From: Streptomyces pseudovenezuelae
GTDB lineage: Bacteria > Actinomycetota > Actinomycetes > Streptomycetales > Streptomycetaceae
Reading direction: 5' to 3'
DNA length: 64,000 nt
Assembly (NCBI RefSeq): GCF_001513955.1
Contig: NZ_KQ948149.1
Span: 32,202-96,201 of the forward strand
A model generated the notes under the pieces. That model searched no databases. It saw only the letters and a list, made by a program, of their open reading frames with translations, and was not told where the DNA came from. Shown here in pieces: positions 35,436-43,121 of the stretch (the stretch's first letter is position 1; the number at the start of each line of letters is the position of its first letter). The translations under genes and the position numbers were made by a program.

Positions 35436-37565
35436 ATGGCTCACCGATCCCCTCCCGAACACCATTCACCTCCCAGCGACTCGACAGCCCCATCTCTCAC
35501 CAAGCCCCGACCAGCCGCCCCGGCACCGGCACCGGACCAACTCGGTCCCGGCGCCGACCCCGTTCCCCACGAGTCAGCAGCCCCGCCGAGGCAGACCCAC
35601 CGAGGACCACCGAACTTGAACACCACCCCCACCCCTCACAGCCCCACCCCCACGCGCCCGCGCAACGACTCCGACACGTCCAACTCCTCGCAGCGTGGAC
35701 CTCGTCCTGCCCACACCCCGTCCCAGGCCGGCCCGCCCGAACGGGAACGCCTGCGCGGTGCCACCACCGACCTCCTGTCCCACCCCGATCCACACACCGC
35801 GGCCGAAGCCGCGACCGTGGAGAATCTGCTGCGTTGCTGGGTCCGCGAGACCGGGCTGCCCGCCCCCGCGGACGGCATCCTCCGTGTTCCGCTCCCGGCC
35901 AGCGGCACATCCCTCCTCGTCCCCGTCCATTACTGGTCCCCGACGGGCTGGCACCGCTTCGGCCTCCCCCGTCTCGCCGACGCCCCCGATCAGGCCCCGC
36001 CGGCCGACGCAGTCACCGTCGCGGCACTGCTCACCCGTGAGTCGTCGGCGACAGAAACCCCCGCCGCCTCCGGCGGTGTCGAACTCATCGCCCGAGTGGC
36101 CGACTCCGTCCGTCGCACCGCCACCTTCGTCCGAGGGCGTCGCAAGGACTCCGCTGACGGCCCCGACTCCGTCCTCGACCGCGCCGACCTCTTCCTCACC
36201 GCCGAGCAGTCGCTCGTCCTCGGCCACCCTCTGCACCCGGCCCCGAAGAGCCGCGAGGGTCTCTCCGAAGCCGAAGCGGCTCTGTACTCACCCGAACTGC
36301 GTGGCTCCTTCCCCCTGCACTGGCTCGCGGTCGATCCCTCTCTCCTTGCCACCGACTCTGCCTGGACCGAACGCGGTCGCCCCGTCGCCGCCGCCCAACT
36401 CACCCGGCGCCTCGTCGGCCCCGCCCTGGTACTGCCCGACGGACACACGGCCCTGCCGCTGCACCCGTGGCAGCTCCGCGAGGTACAGCTCCGCCCCGAG
36501 ACCGCCCCTCTTTTCGCCACCGGACTGCTCCGGGACCTGGGCGCCCACGGCGCCCCCTGGCACCCCACCTCCTCCGTACGCACTGTCCATCGCTCTGGTG
36601 CCCCCGCCATGCTCAAGCTCTCGCTGGGTCTGCGCATCACCAACTCCCGCCGTGAGAACCTCCGTAAGGAACTCCACCGCGGCGTCGAGGTGCACCGGCT
36701 CCTGCGCAGCGGCCTGTCCAAGGAGTGGCAGGCTGCCCACCCGGCATTCGACATCGTCCGCGACCCGGCGTGGCTCGCCGTCGACGGGCCCGACGGCAGC
36801 CCCGCCCCCGGAATCGACGTGGTGATCAGGCACAACCCGTTCACCCCCTCGCACGATGTCTCCTGCATCGCCGGACTCGTCTCACCGCGCCCCTACGCCC
36901 ACCCCGGCCCCGCCGAGGGCCGCCCGGAAGCGGGCCGGTCGGTCTGGCGGTCCCGGCTGGCCGAGGTCGTCACCCGCCTGGCCGCCCGAACCGGTCGTCC
37001 CCGCGGAGCCGTGGCCGCCGAGTGGTTCCTGCGCTACCTGGAACACGTCGTCCGCCCGGTGCTGTGGCTCGACGGGGAGGCGGGGATCGCGCTGGAGGCG
37101 CACCAGCAGAACACCCTGGTCCTCCTGGACGGCGACGGCTGGCCCGCCGGCGGTCGTTACCGCGACAACCAGGGCTACTACTTCCGCGAGGCCCGGCGGG
37201 CGGAACTCGACGCCCGGCTGCCCGGCATCGGCACACTCAGCGACACCTTCGTCTCCGACGAGGTCACCGACGAGCGTTTCGCCTACTACCTCGCGATCAA
37301 CAACGTCCTCGGCCTCATTGGTGCGTTCGGCTCCCAGCACCTTGCTGACGAACGGCTGTTGCTCGCCGCCTTCCGCCGCTTCCTCGCCGACGCGGCCTCC
37401 GGACCCACTCGACTGCGGACCACGCTTCCCGGTCGACTGCTCGACTCACCCGTCCTGCGCTGCAAGGCCAATCTGCTGACCCGCGTGCACGGCCTTGACG
37501 AACTCGTGGGTCCCGTCGACACCCAGTCCGTCTACGTCACCATCGCCAACCCCCTTCACGCCTGA
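35436..37565 (+). CDS. IucA/IucC-family NRPS-independent siderophore synthetase
   Basis: ATP-dependent ligase that condenses a carboxylic acid such as citrate with an amine or alcohol to build a hydroxamate/citrate siderophore (709 aa). NIS motifs: GHPLHPAPKSREG near 263, HPWQ, LKLSLGLRITNSRRENLRKE, EAHQQN near 555, and RDNQGYYF, all contacting ATP or citrate; the C-terminal FhuF-like part is normal. The first ~105 residues are Pro/Thr/His-rich with no family counterpart, and ATG 35436 has no ribosome-binding site. TTG 35616 (GAGG 10 nt upstream) is a plausible alternative start. Followed 39 nt later by the acyltransferase gene. Confidence 0.9.
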   Translation: MAHRSPPEHHSPPSDSTAPSLTKPRPAAPAPAPDQLGPGADPVPHESAAPPRQTHRGPPNLNTTPTPHSPTPTRPRNDSDTSNSSQRGPRPAHTPSQAGPPERERLRGATTDLLSHPDPHTAAEAATVENLLRCWVRETGLPAPADGILRVPLPASGTSLLVPVHYWSPTGWHRFGLPRLADAPDQAPPADAVTVAALLTRESSATETPAASGGVELIARVADSVRRTATFVRGRRKDSADGPDSVLDRADLFLTAEQSLVLGHPLHPAPKSREGLSEAEAALYSPELRGSFPLHWLAVDPSLLATDSAWTERGRPVAAAQLTRRLVGPALVLPDGHTALPLHPWQLREVQLRPETAPLFATGLLRDLGAHGAPWHPTSSVRTVHRSGAPAMLKLSLGLRITNSRRENLRKELHRGVEVHRLLRSGLSKEWQAAHPAFDIVRDPAWLAVDGPDGSPAPGIDVVIRHNPFTPSHDVSCIAGLVSPRPYAHPGPAEGRPEAGRSVWRSRLAEVVTRLAARTGRPRGAVAAEWFLRYLEHVVRPVLWLDGEAGIALEAHQQNTLVLLDGDGWPAGGRYRDNQGYYFREARRAELDARLPGIGTLSDTFVSDEVTDERFAYYLAINNVLGLIGAFGSQHLADERLLLAAFRRFLADAASGPTRLRTTLPGRLLDSPVLRCKANLLTRVHGLDELVGPVDTQSVYVTIANPLHA

Positions 37566-37604
37566 GGAACATGACCTACCCCGCCTCCTGAGAGGAGCGC
37601 CCCC

Positions 37605-38468
37605 GTGTCTCGCAGCGACGCGACCACCGACGCCGTTTCCGCCCCCGGGCCCGACGTCGGCACTGGTACCTGTCCCGCCCCGGCCGGGGACGACACCGCC
37701 GAGGGCGCCGACCGGAGCACAGACCGGAGCACCGACCAAGAGGACACACTCGACCTGCGTCTGCCGGACGAACTCCTAGCGCTCTTCGAGACAGGACGGC
37801 CGCGCTCGGGCAACACCGATGTCGGAGCCGGGCACGAGCAAGAGATCCGGCGTGACAACACCTCACCGCCCACATCACTCACCTCGGCGGCCGACAGCGA
37901 CCTGCTCGACGGCATCGCCGGGTGGGGTCCGATCACGACTCCGGTGGGCGTGTTCCAACTCGTGCCCGTCCGCGTCGAGCGGGACCTTCCCCTCGTCTGC
38001 CACTGGATGAACGACCCCGCCGTGAGCGCGTTCTGGGAGCTGGCCGGGCCCCAGAACGTGACGGAGGACCACCTACGCTCCCAGCTGGCCCACGACGGAC
38101 GCAGCGTTCCCTGCCTCGGGGTGCTGGAGGGCACCCCGATGAGCTACTGGGAGATCTACCGGGCTGACCTGGATCCTTTGGCCCGCCACTATCCGGCCCG
38201 ACCGCACGACACCGGTATCCATCTCCTCATCGGTGCCGTCACCCATCGGGCGCGCGGTCTCGGCAGTGCTCTCCTCAGAGCCGTCGCCAATCTCGCACTC
38301 GACAAGCGGCCCGCCTGTGCCCGTGTCGTCGCGGAACCCGACCTTCGCAACATCCCCTCCGTCACCGCCTTTCTGAGCGCAGGATTCCGCTTCTCCGCCG
38401 AGGTGGACCTGCCCGCCAAGCGGGCGGCCCTCATGATCCGAGACCGGTCACTGCGCGAACTGATGTAG
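37605..38468 (+). CDS. IucB/AlcB-type GNAT acyltransferase (siderophore)
   Basis: Acetyltransf_8 family protein (287 aa), normally acylating a hydroxylated diamine or lysine side chain in hydroxamate siderophores. Conserved blocks: WMNDPAVSAFWELAGP, MSYWEIYRADLDPLARHY, DTGIHLLIG, the acetyl-CoA loop RARGLGSALLRAV, and RVVAEPDLRNIPSV. The N-terminal ~110 residues are Asp/Thr/Ser-rich and not part of the domain. GTG 37605 has GAGAGGAGC upstream. It completes the cluster. No decarboxylase, N-hydroxylase or siderophore exporter is seen beside it. Confidence 0.88.
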   Translation: MSRSDATTDAVSAPGPDVGTGTCPAPAGDDTAEGADRSTDRSTDQEDTLDLRLPDELLALFETGRPRSGNTDVGAGHEQEIRRDNTSPPTSLTSAADSDLLDGIAGWGPITTPVGVFQLVPVRVERDLPLVCHWMNDPAVSAFWELAGPQNVTEDHLRSQLAHDGRSVPCLGVLEGTPMSYWEIYRADLDPLARHYPARPHDTGIHLLIGAVTHRARGLGSALLRAVANLALDKRPACARVVAEPDLRNIPSVTAFLSAGFRFSAEVDLPAKRAALMIRDRSLRELM

Positions 38469-38876
38469 CAGCACGTCATCACGCAATCACTTTTGGTACA
38501 CCGCTCGCGCCGAGTCGGTTCCCACCCGCGGCCAGACTTTTTCGACGGGCTCAGATCGGACTACTTCCACCGCATCACCCACCGGCCGCCCGTGCCACCC
38601 ACCGGCCCCCGCGCCACCCACCGGCTGCCGGCTGTCCATCGGACTAGATCCATCCCAGCCGCCTCCGGATCGAAGCCGCTCTCGGCCTGTTCCGAAAGGA
38701 CCAGTCCCCGCCGAAGCCGGATCGGCCCCCCGATCCGCCCGCCATCCCGCCACCCCCCACTCCTCCTACTTCTCCCACCACACCCACGTCCCCGAGGAGC
38801 TCCCGGTCTTGATCCCACCCCTGGTCCCCGCCTTGATCGCCCCTTTGTCAGTGCCGGGCCGTAGGGTGGTCGCGCT
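38469..38876. other. Pro-codon-rich spacer with short tandem repeat
   Basis: 408 bp with no gene. CACCCACCGG starts three times at 38576, 38596 and 38615 (19-20-bp unit). TAGGGT (38862-38867) lies 9 nt before the helicase ATG and is a possible -10. Confidence 0.55.
38576..38633 (+). repeat. Three copies of a ~20-bp repeat
   Basis: CACCCACCGG followed by 9-10 variable GC-rich bases, three times. Possibly a slippage tract. Confidence 0.6.
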
Positions 38877-40895
38877 ATGACGAAGCCCTCACTCCCCGAA
38901 CTCCTGCATGCTGCCGTCACTGCCGTCGGCGGTATGGAGCGCCCCGGCCAGGTGACCATGGCCGAATCCGTCGCGGACGCGATCGACGACGGTTCCCACC
39001 TGCTGGTGCAGGCCGGCACTGGTACCGGAAAGTCACTGGGCTATCTCGTGCCCGCGCTCGCGCACGGGGAGCGGGTCGTCGTCGCGACGGCCACCCTGGC
39101 ACTGCAGAGACAGCTCGTCGAGCGCGATCTGCCGCGCACCGTCGATGCCCTGCACCCACTGCTGCGCCGCCGCCCGGAGTTCGCGATGCTCAAGGGCCGG
39201 TCGAACTATCTGTGTCTGCACCGCCTCCACGAAGGCGTTCCGCAGGACGAGGAGGAGGGCCTCTTCGACCAGTTCGAGGCCGCCGCGCCCAGCAGCAAGC
39301 TCGGTCAGGATCTGCTGCGGCTGCGTGACTGGTCGCAGGACACCGAGACCGGTGACCGCGACGACCTCACGCCGGGCGTCTCCGACCGCGCCTGGGCGCA
39401 GATCTCCGTCTCCTCCCGCGAATGCCTGGGCGCGACGAAGTGTGCCTACGGAGCCGAGTGCTTCGCCGAGATGGCCCGCGAGCGTGCCAAGCTCGCCGAG
39501 GTCGTCGTCACCAACCACGCGCTGCTCGCGATCGACGCTATCGAAGGCGCCCCGGTCCTTCCCCAGCATGAAGTCCTGATCGTCGACGAGGCGCACGAGC
39601 TGGTGTCCCGGGTCACCGGCGTCGCCACCGGCGAGCTCACCCCGGGCCAGGTCAACCGCGCGGTGCGTCGCGCCGCGAAACTCGTCAACGAAAAGGCGGC
39701 CGACCAGCTCCAGACCGCGGCCGAGGGCTTCGAGCGGCTGATGGAGCTCGCCCTGCCGGGCCGGCTGGAGGAGATCCCGGAGGACCTCGGCTACGCGCTG
39801 ATGGCTCTGCGTGACGCTGCCCGCACGGTCATCTCCGCGATCGGGGCGACGCGCGACAAATCGGTGCAGGACGAGGACGCGGTCCGCAAGCAGGCGCTGG
39901 CCTCCGTGGAGTCGGTGCACGACGTGGCGGAGCGGATCACGAACGGTTCGGAGTGGGACGTCGTCTGGTACGAGCGTCATGACCGCTTCGGTGCCTCACT
40001 GCGTGTGGCTCCCATGTCCGTGTCCGGCCTGCTGAGGGAGAAGCTGTTCGCGGACCGCTCCGTGGTCCTGACCTCGGCGACCCTGAAGCTCGGCGGCGAC
40101 TTCAACGGCGTAGGGGCGTCGCTGGGGCTCGCTCCGGAAGGAACCGAGGGCGAGGACCTGCCGAAGTGGAAGGGCCTCGACGTCGGTTCGCCCTTCGACT
40201 ACCCCAGGCAGGGGATCCTCTACGTCGCCAAGCACCTCTCGCGCCCCGCGCGGGACGGCGACCGAGTGGACATGCTGGACGAGCTGACGGAGCTCATCCA
40301 GGCGGCCGGCGGCCGCACCCTGGGACTGTTCTCCTCCATGAGGGCGGCCCAGCTGGCTGCCGAGGAACTGCGGTCCCGTGTCCCGGAGTTCCCGATCCTG
40401 CTCCAGGGCGAGGAGACTCTCGGCGAACTGATCAAGAACTTCGCGGCCGACCCGAAGACCTGCCTCTTCGGCACGCTGTCCCTCTGGCAGGGCGTCGACG
40501 TGCCCGGGCCCAGCTGTCAGCTGGTCGTCATGGACAAGATCCCGTTCCCGCGCCCCGACGACCCCTTGATGAGCGCCCGCCAGAAGGCGGTGGAGGACGC
40601 GGGTGGCAACGGCTTCATGGCGGTCGCGGCCACGCATGCCGCCCTGCTCATGGCCCAGGGCGCCGGTCGCCTCGTACGGGCGTCGGGGGACCGTGGCGTG
40701 GTCGCCGTACTGGATCAGCGGCTTGCCACGGCGCGGTACGGCAGCTATCTCAAGGCGTCGCTGCCCGACTTCTGGTACACCACGGACCGTAACCAGGTCA
40801 GGAAGTCACTGGCGGCCATCGACGCTGTGGCGAAGGTGACGGAAGCGGCCGAGCTCGCGGCCGTGGCCGGGGAAGCGCAGGCGGAAGCGGAGTGA
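38877..40895 (+). CDS. DinG/XPD-family ATP-dependent DNA helicase
   Basis: Superfamily 2 5'-3' helicase (672 aa). Walker A VQAGTGTGKSLGYLVPA, DEAH box IVDEAHELVSR, and motif VI ATHAALLMAQGAGRLVRAS. Four cysteines at family positions (NYLCLHR, then RECLGATKCAYGAEC) are the expected 4Fe-4S ligands, so the cluster should be present. DinG-type enzymes unwind R-loops and repair intermediates. It converges on lexA, and its stop codon lies inside a very strong hairpin. The Ala/Glu-rich tail (~640-672) is disordered. Confidence 0.9.
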   Translation: MTKPSLPELLHAAVTAVGGMERPGQVTMAESVADAIDDGSHLLVQAGTGTGKSLGYLVPALAHGERVVVATATLALQRQLVERDLPRTVDALHPLLRRRPEFAMLKGRSNYLCLHRLHEGVPQDEEEGLFDQFEAAAPSSKLGQDLLRLRDWSQDTETGDRDDLTPGVSDRAWAQISVSSRECLGATKCAYGAECFAEMARERAKLAEVVVTNHALLAIDAIEGAPVLPQHEVLIVDEAHELVSRVTGVATGELTPGQVNRAVRRAAKLVNEKAADQLQTAAEGFERLMELALPGRLEEIPEDLGYALMALRDAARTVISAIGATRDKSVQDEDAVRKQALASVESVHDVAERITNGSEWDVVWYERHDRFGASLRVAPMSVSGLLREKLFADRSVVLTSATLKLGGDFNGVGASLGLAPEGTEGEDLPKWKGLDVGSPFDYPRQGILYVAKHLSRPARDGDRVDMLDELTELIQAAGGRTLGLFSSMRAAQLAAEELRSRVPEFPILLQGEETLGELIKNFAADPKTCLFGTLSLWQGVDVPGPSCQLVVMDKIPFPRPDDPLMSARQKAVEDAGGNGFMAVAATHAALLMAQGAGRLVRASGDRGVVAVLDQRLATARYGSYLKASLPDFWYTTDRNQVRKSLAAIDAVAKVTEAAELAAVAGEAQAEAE

Positions 40896-40943
40896 TCGCG
40901 GTTGTCCCTGTCCCCCAGGTAGGGGACAGGGACAACCGCGATC
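40894..40943. terminator. Perfect 22-bp terminator hairpin overlapping the helicase stop codon
   Basis: The arm at 40894-40915 is the exact complement of 40922-40943, with a 6-nt loop (CAGGTA). The stem starts inside the TGA stop of the helicase gene. No T-run follows. It is the strongest hairpin in the window. Confidence 0.8.
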
Positions 40944-40976
40944 AAGGGCCGTCCGTCACCGGGGTCGGACAGCACA

Positions 40977-41010
40977 GGGCCCCGGAACCGGCGCAGGGGT
41001 TCCGGGGCCC
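40977..41010. terminator. Second terminator hairpin, lexA side
   Basis: GGGCCCCGGAACC (40977-40989) pairs perfectly with 40998-41010, loop 8 nt. It lies 30 nt after the lexA stop in the minus direction. Confidence 0.75.
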
Positions 41011-41039
41011 GGTCGCATCGGCGAGGCCGGTCGCGGGGC

Positions 41040-41819
41040 TCAGACGCGCCGCAGAACCGCAACTACCTTGCCGAGGATGGTCGCGTCGTCGCCGGGGATC
41101 GGCTCGTACGCGGAGTTGTGGGGGAGCAGCCAGACATGGCCGTCCTCGCGCTTGAAGCGCTTGACCGTGGCCTCGCCTTCGAGCATCGCGGCCACGATGT
41201 CGCCGTTCTCGGCGACGGGCTGGCGGCGCACGGTGACCCAGTCGCCGTCGCAGATCGCGGCTTCGATCATCGAGTCACCGACGACCTTCAGCACGAACAG
41301 CTCACCGTCACCGACGAGCTGGCGGGGGAGGGGGAACACGTCCTCGACGGATTCCTCGGCGAGGATCGGGCCACCGGCGGCGATCCGGCCCACCAGCGGG
41401 ACGTAGGACGCGGCCGGCTTGCCCGCGGTGTCCGTGGGCTGCACGGAGGCGCCCTGGTCCGAGCCGCGCACCTCGTACGCGCGCGGCCGGTGCGGGTCGC
41501 GGCGCAGGAAGCCCTTGCGCTCCAGTGCCATCAGCTGGTGTGCGACGGACGAGGTGCTGGACAGGCCGACCGCCTGGCCGATCTCCCGCATCGACGGCGG
41601 GTATCCGCGCCGCTGGACGGAGTCCCTGATGACCTCGATCACCCGGCGCTGCCTGTCGGTGAGTCCCGAGCTGTCGGCCCGGATGCCTGGAGGTCGGCCC
41701 GGCAGGGAGCGCTTTTGCCCCTCCGGATTCGCGGCTTCGTTCATCGCATGCACCGGCTCGAGTCGGCCCTGGGAACGGTCCTGGGCAGTGATGGTGGCAC
41801 TGTCTGCGGTCGTGGTCAC
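41040..41819 (-). CDS. lexA: SOS repressor LexA
   Basis: LexA repressor/autoprotease (259 aa). The N-terminal winged helix has LTDRQRRVIEVIRDSVQRRG and REIGQAVGLSSTSSVAHQL. The cleavage site is Ala148-Gly149 in RIAAGGP. The catalytic dyad is Ser183 (GDSM) and Lys220 (ATVKRF). An N-terminal extension of ~50 residues precedes the DNA-binding domain, as in other actinomycetes. GTG 41819 is chosen for its GAGGGGCC ribosome-binding site. An SOS box ~60 bp upstream implies autoregulation. Convergent with the DinG-like helicase. Confidence 0.95.
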   Translation of the reverse strand: MTTTADSATITAQDRSQGRLEPVHAMNEAANPEGQKRSLPGRPPGIRADSSGLTDRQRRVIEVIRDSVQRRGYPPSMREIGQAVGLSSTSSVAHQLMALERKGFLRRDPHRPRAYEVRGSDQGASVQPTDTAGKPAASYVPLVGRIAAGGPILAEESVEDVFPLPRQLVGDGELFVLKVVGDSMIEAAICDGDWVTVRRQPVAENGDIVAAMLEGEATVKRFKREDGHVWLLPHNSAYEPIPGDDATILGKVVAVLRRV

Positions 41820-41878
41820 GTCGGCCCCTCTCGATGGTCTCCCTGCTGGACAACGGTAGTTGCTTTCGAAAGGTTGCG

Positions 41879-41894
41879 CCAAACACACGTTCGA
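41879..41894. promoter_or_regulatory. LexA SOS box
   Basis: CCAAACACACGTTCGA matches the Gram-positive SOS box core (TCGAACNNNNGTTCGA) at 10 of its 12 specified positions. One half site is perfect. It sits ~60 bp upstream of the lexA start. Confidence 0.7.
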
Positions 41895-42194
41895 GTGAAA
41901 AATCGCGGTTCAGCTATCGCGATCATGTGTCTGGGTGTATGGCTAACGCGCCGCCTGCCGAACAAAAGGGCCCATTGCTGTACTCTTCACCGCCGGATGG
42001 CGACCTCGCGGGTTGTTGCCCCAGTCTGCCATCAGGTGTCCCCTCGGCCGGGTAGCGGCTCCCATCTGTGCGGGAATCCCACGTCCCCTCCTTGTGGCGC
42101 TCACGGTATCTCCGCATGCGGCGCAGCGATACGGCTGTGCGTCGTGTTCGCCGGGTGCCGGGACGGTCGTACGGCACAGGCCCATACGGGCGCG

Positions 42195-42213
42195 ACACGC
42201 GTATACGGCGTGT
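42195..42213. promoter_or_regulatory. Candidate NrdR box 1
   Basis: ACACGC-GTATACG-GCGTGT: outer arms complementary, central GTATAC palindrome. Core centre at 42203.5. Confidence 0.4.
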
Positions 42214-42225
42214 ATGCCGTGCCAA

Positions 42226-42241
42226 TCCCTACATGTAGTGC
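42226..42241. promoter_or_regulatory. Candidate NrdR box 2
   Basis: CCCCTACATGTAGTGC-type site with perfect palindrome CTACATGTAG (42229-42238). Similar to the NrdR consensus (ACACwATATATwGTGT, recalled). Its centre is exactly 30 bp from box 1, consistent with cooperative binding on one DNA face. Confidence 0.5.
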
Positions 42242-42380
42242 TTGGATTGCTACAGCAGCCCAGAAGTTGTGGTCCCCCGGGTCTTCACGCCCGCTGCGAT
42301 CGCCTATGCTGGGGGCTGCTTCGAGGGGCCCATGGGGCTCAGCGAGGCTATTGAGTCTGCTGTGAGGAGGTTGGGAGCCC

Positions 42381-42959
42381 ATGCACTGCCCCTTCTGCAG
42401 GCACCCCGACAGCCGCGTCGTCGACAGTCGTACGACCGACGACGGCACGTCGATCCGCAGGCGCCGCCAGTGTCCGGACTGCTCCCGTCGTTTCACGACC
42501 GTGGAGACGTGCTCGCTGATGGTGGTCAAGCGGTCAGGAGTCACCGAGCCTTTCAGTCGCACCAAGGTCATCAACGGCGTGCGCAAGGCATGCCAGGGGC
42601 GGCCTGTCACCGAGGACGCGCTCGCCCAGCTGGGCCAGCGGGTCGAGGAGGCGGTGCGGGCCACCGGAAGTGCCGAGCTGACCACCCATGACGTGGGGCT
42701 GGCCATACTCGGCCCGTTGCAGGAGCTCGATCTCGTCGCGTATCTGCGATTCGCCTCCGTCTACCGGGCGTTCGACTCGCTCGAGGACTTCGAGGCGGCG
42801 ATCACGGAACTGAGGGAAGACACGGGACCCCCCGCCGCGGACGACGAGGACCGCGGAGAGGCTGGGGGCGGCGACGAGGTCGTCCCGGGGAGCCAGGAAG
42901 ACGATCGCGGGCCCGGAGGGACTGCTCAAGTCCCCGAGCCCGCCCGCGCCGCCGACTGA
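42381..42959 (+). CDS. nrdR: Ribonucleotide reductase regulator NrdR
   Basis: Zinc/ATP-cone repressor (192 aa) of ribonucleotide reductase genes. The zinc ribbon is MHCPFCRHPDSRVVDSR plus RRQCPDCSRRFTT. The ATP-cone begins VVKRSGVTEPFSRTKVINGV and senses dATP/ATP. Typical NrdR is ~150 aa; here the last ~45 residues are an acidic, Gly/Pro-rich extension. Next gene is nrdJ, so it regulates its own operon through the upstream boxes. Confidence 0.95.
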   Translation: MHCPFCRHPDSRVVDSRTTDDGTSIRRRRQCPDCSRRFTTVETCSLMVVKRSGVTEPFSRTKVINGVRKACQGRPVTEDALAQLGQRVEEAVRATGSAELTTHDVGLAILGPLQELDLVAYLRFASVYRAFDSLEDFEAAITELREDTGPPAADDEDRGEAGGGDEVVPGSQEDDRGPGGTAQVPEPARAAD

Positions 42960-43121
42960 TCGGCGGGCCGGGTCGGGCGAGGACCCCGGGCCGGCCGGAC
43001 GGCGGCGAACCAGGACCTGTTGCGGGCGGTAGCGAGTGGGTGCCCGCAATACCAGACAGAACACCGTGCCACGGGAACAACGGGGCACTTCAGGGCGTTT
43101 ACGCCCGTACAGGGAGGCGGC

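Larger units (their letters stand above)
41820..42380. promoter_or_regulatory. lexA-nrdR divergent regulatory region
   Basis: 561 bp without a gene. It holds the lexA SOS box (41879-41894), and two palindromic NrdR-box-like sites (42195-42213 and 42229-42238). No B12 riboswitch features (such as a GCCACTG B12 box with adjoining stems) were seen, although nrdJ needs B12. GGGAG precedes the nrdR ATG. Confidence 0.6.

Noticed and set aside
35057..36040. Ala/Gly-rich open frame at the start of the siderophore synthetase region
   Set aside because: Low complexity, overlaps the IucA/IucC gene in another frame and has no known family.
41820..42380. Possible cobalamin riboswitch before nrdRJ
   Set aside because: No B12 box or supporting stem pattern found. 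NrdR-like boxes explain the region better.
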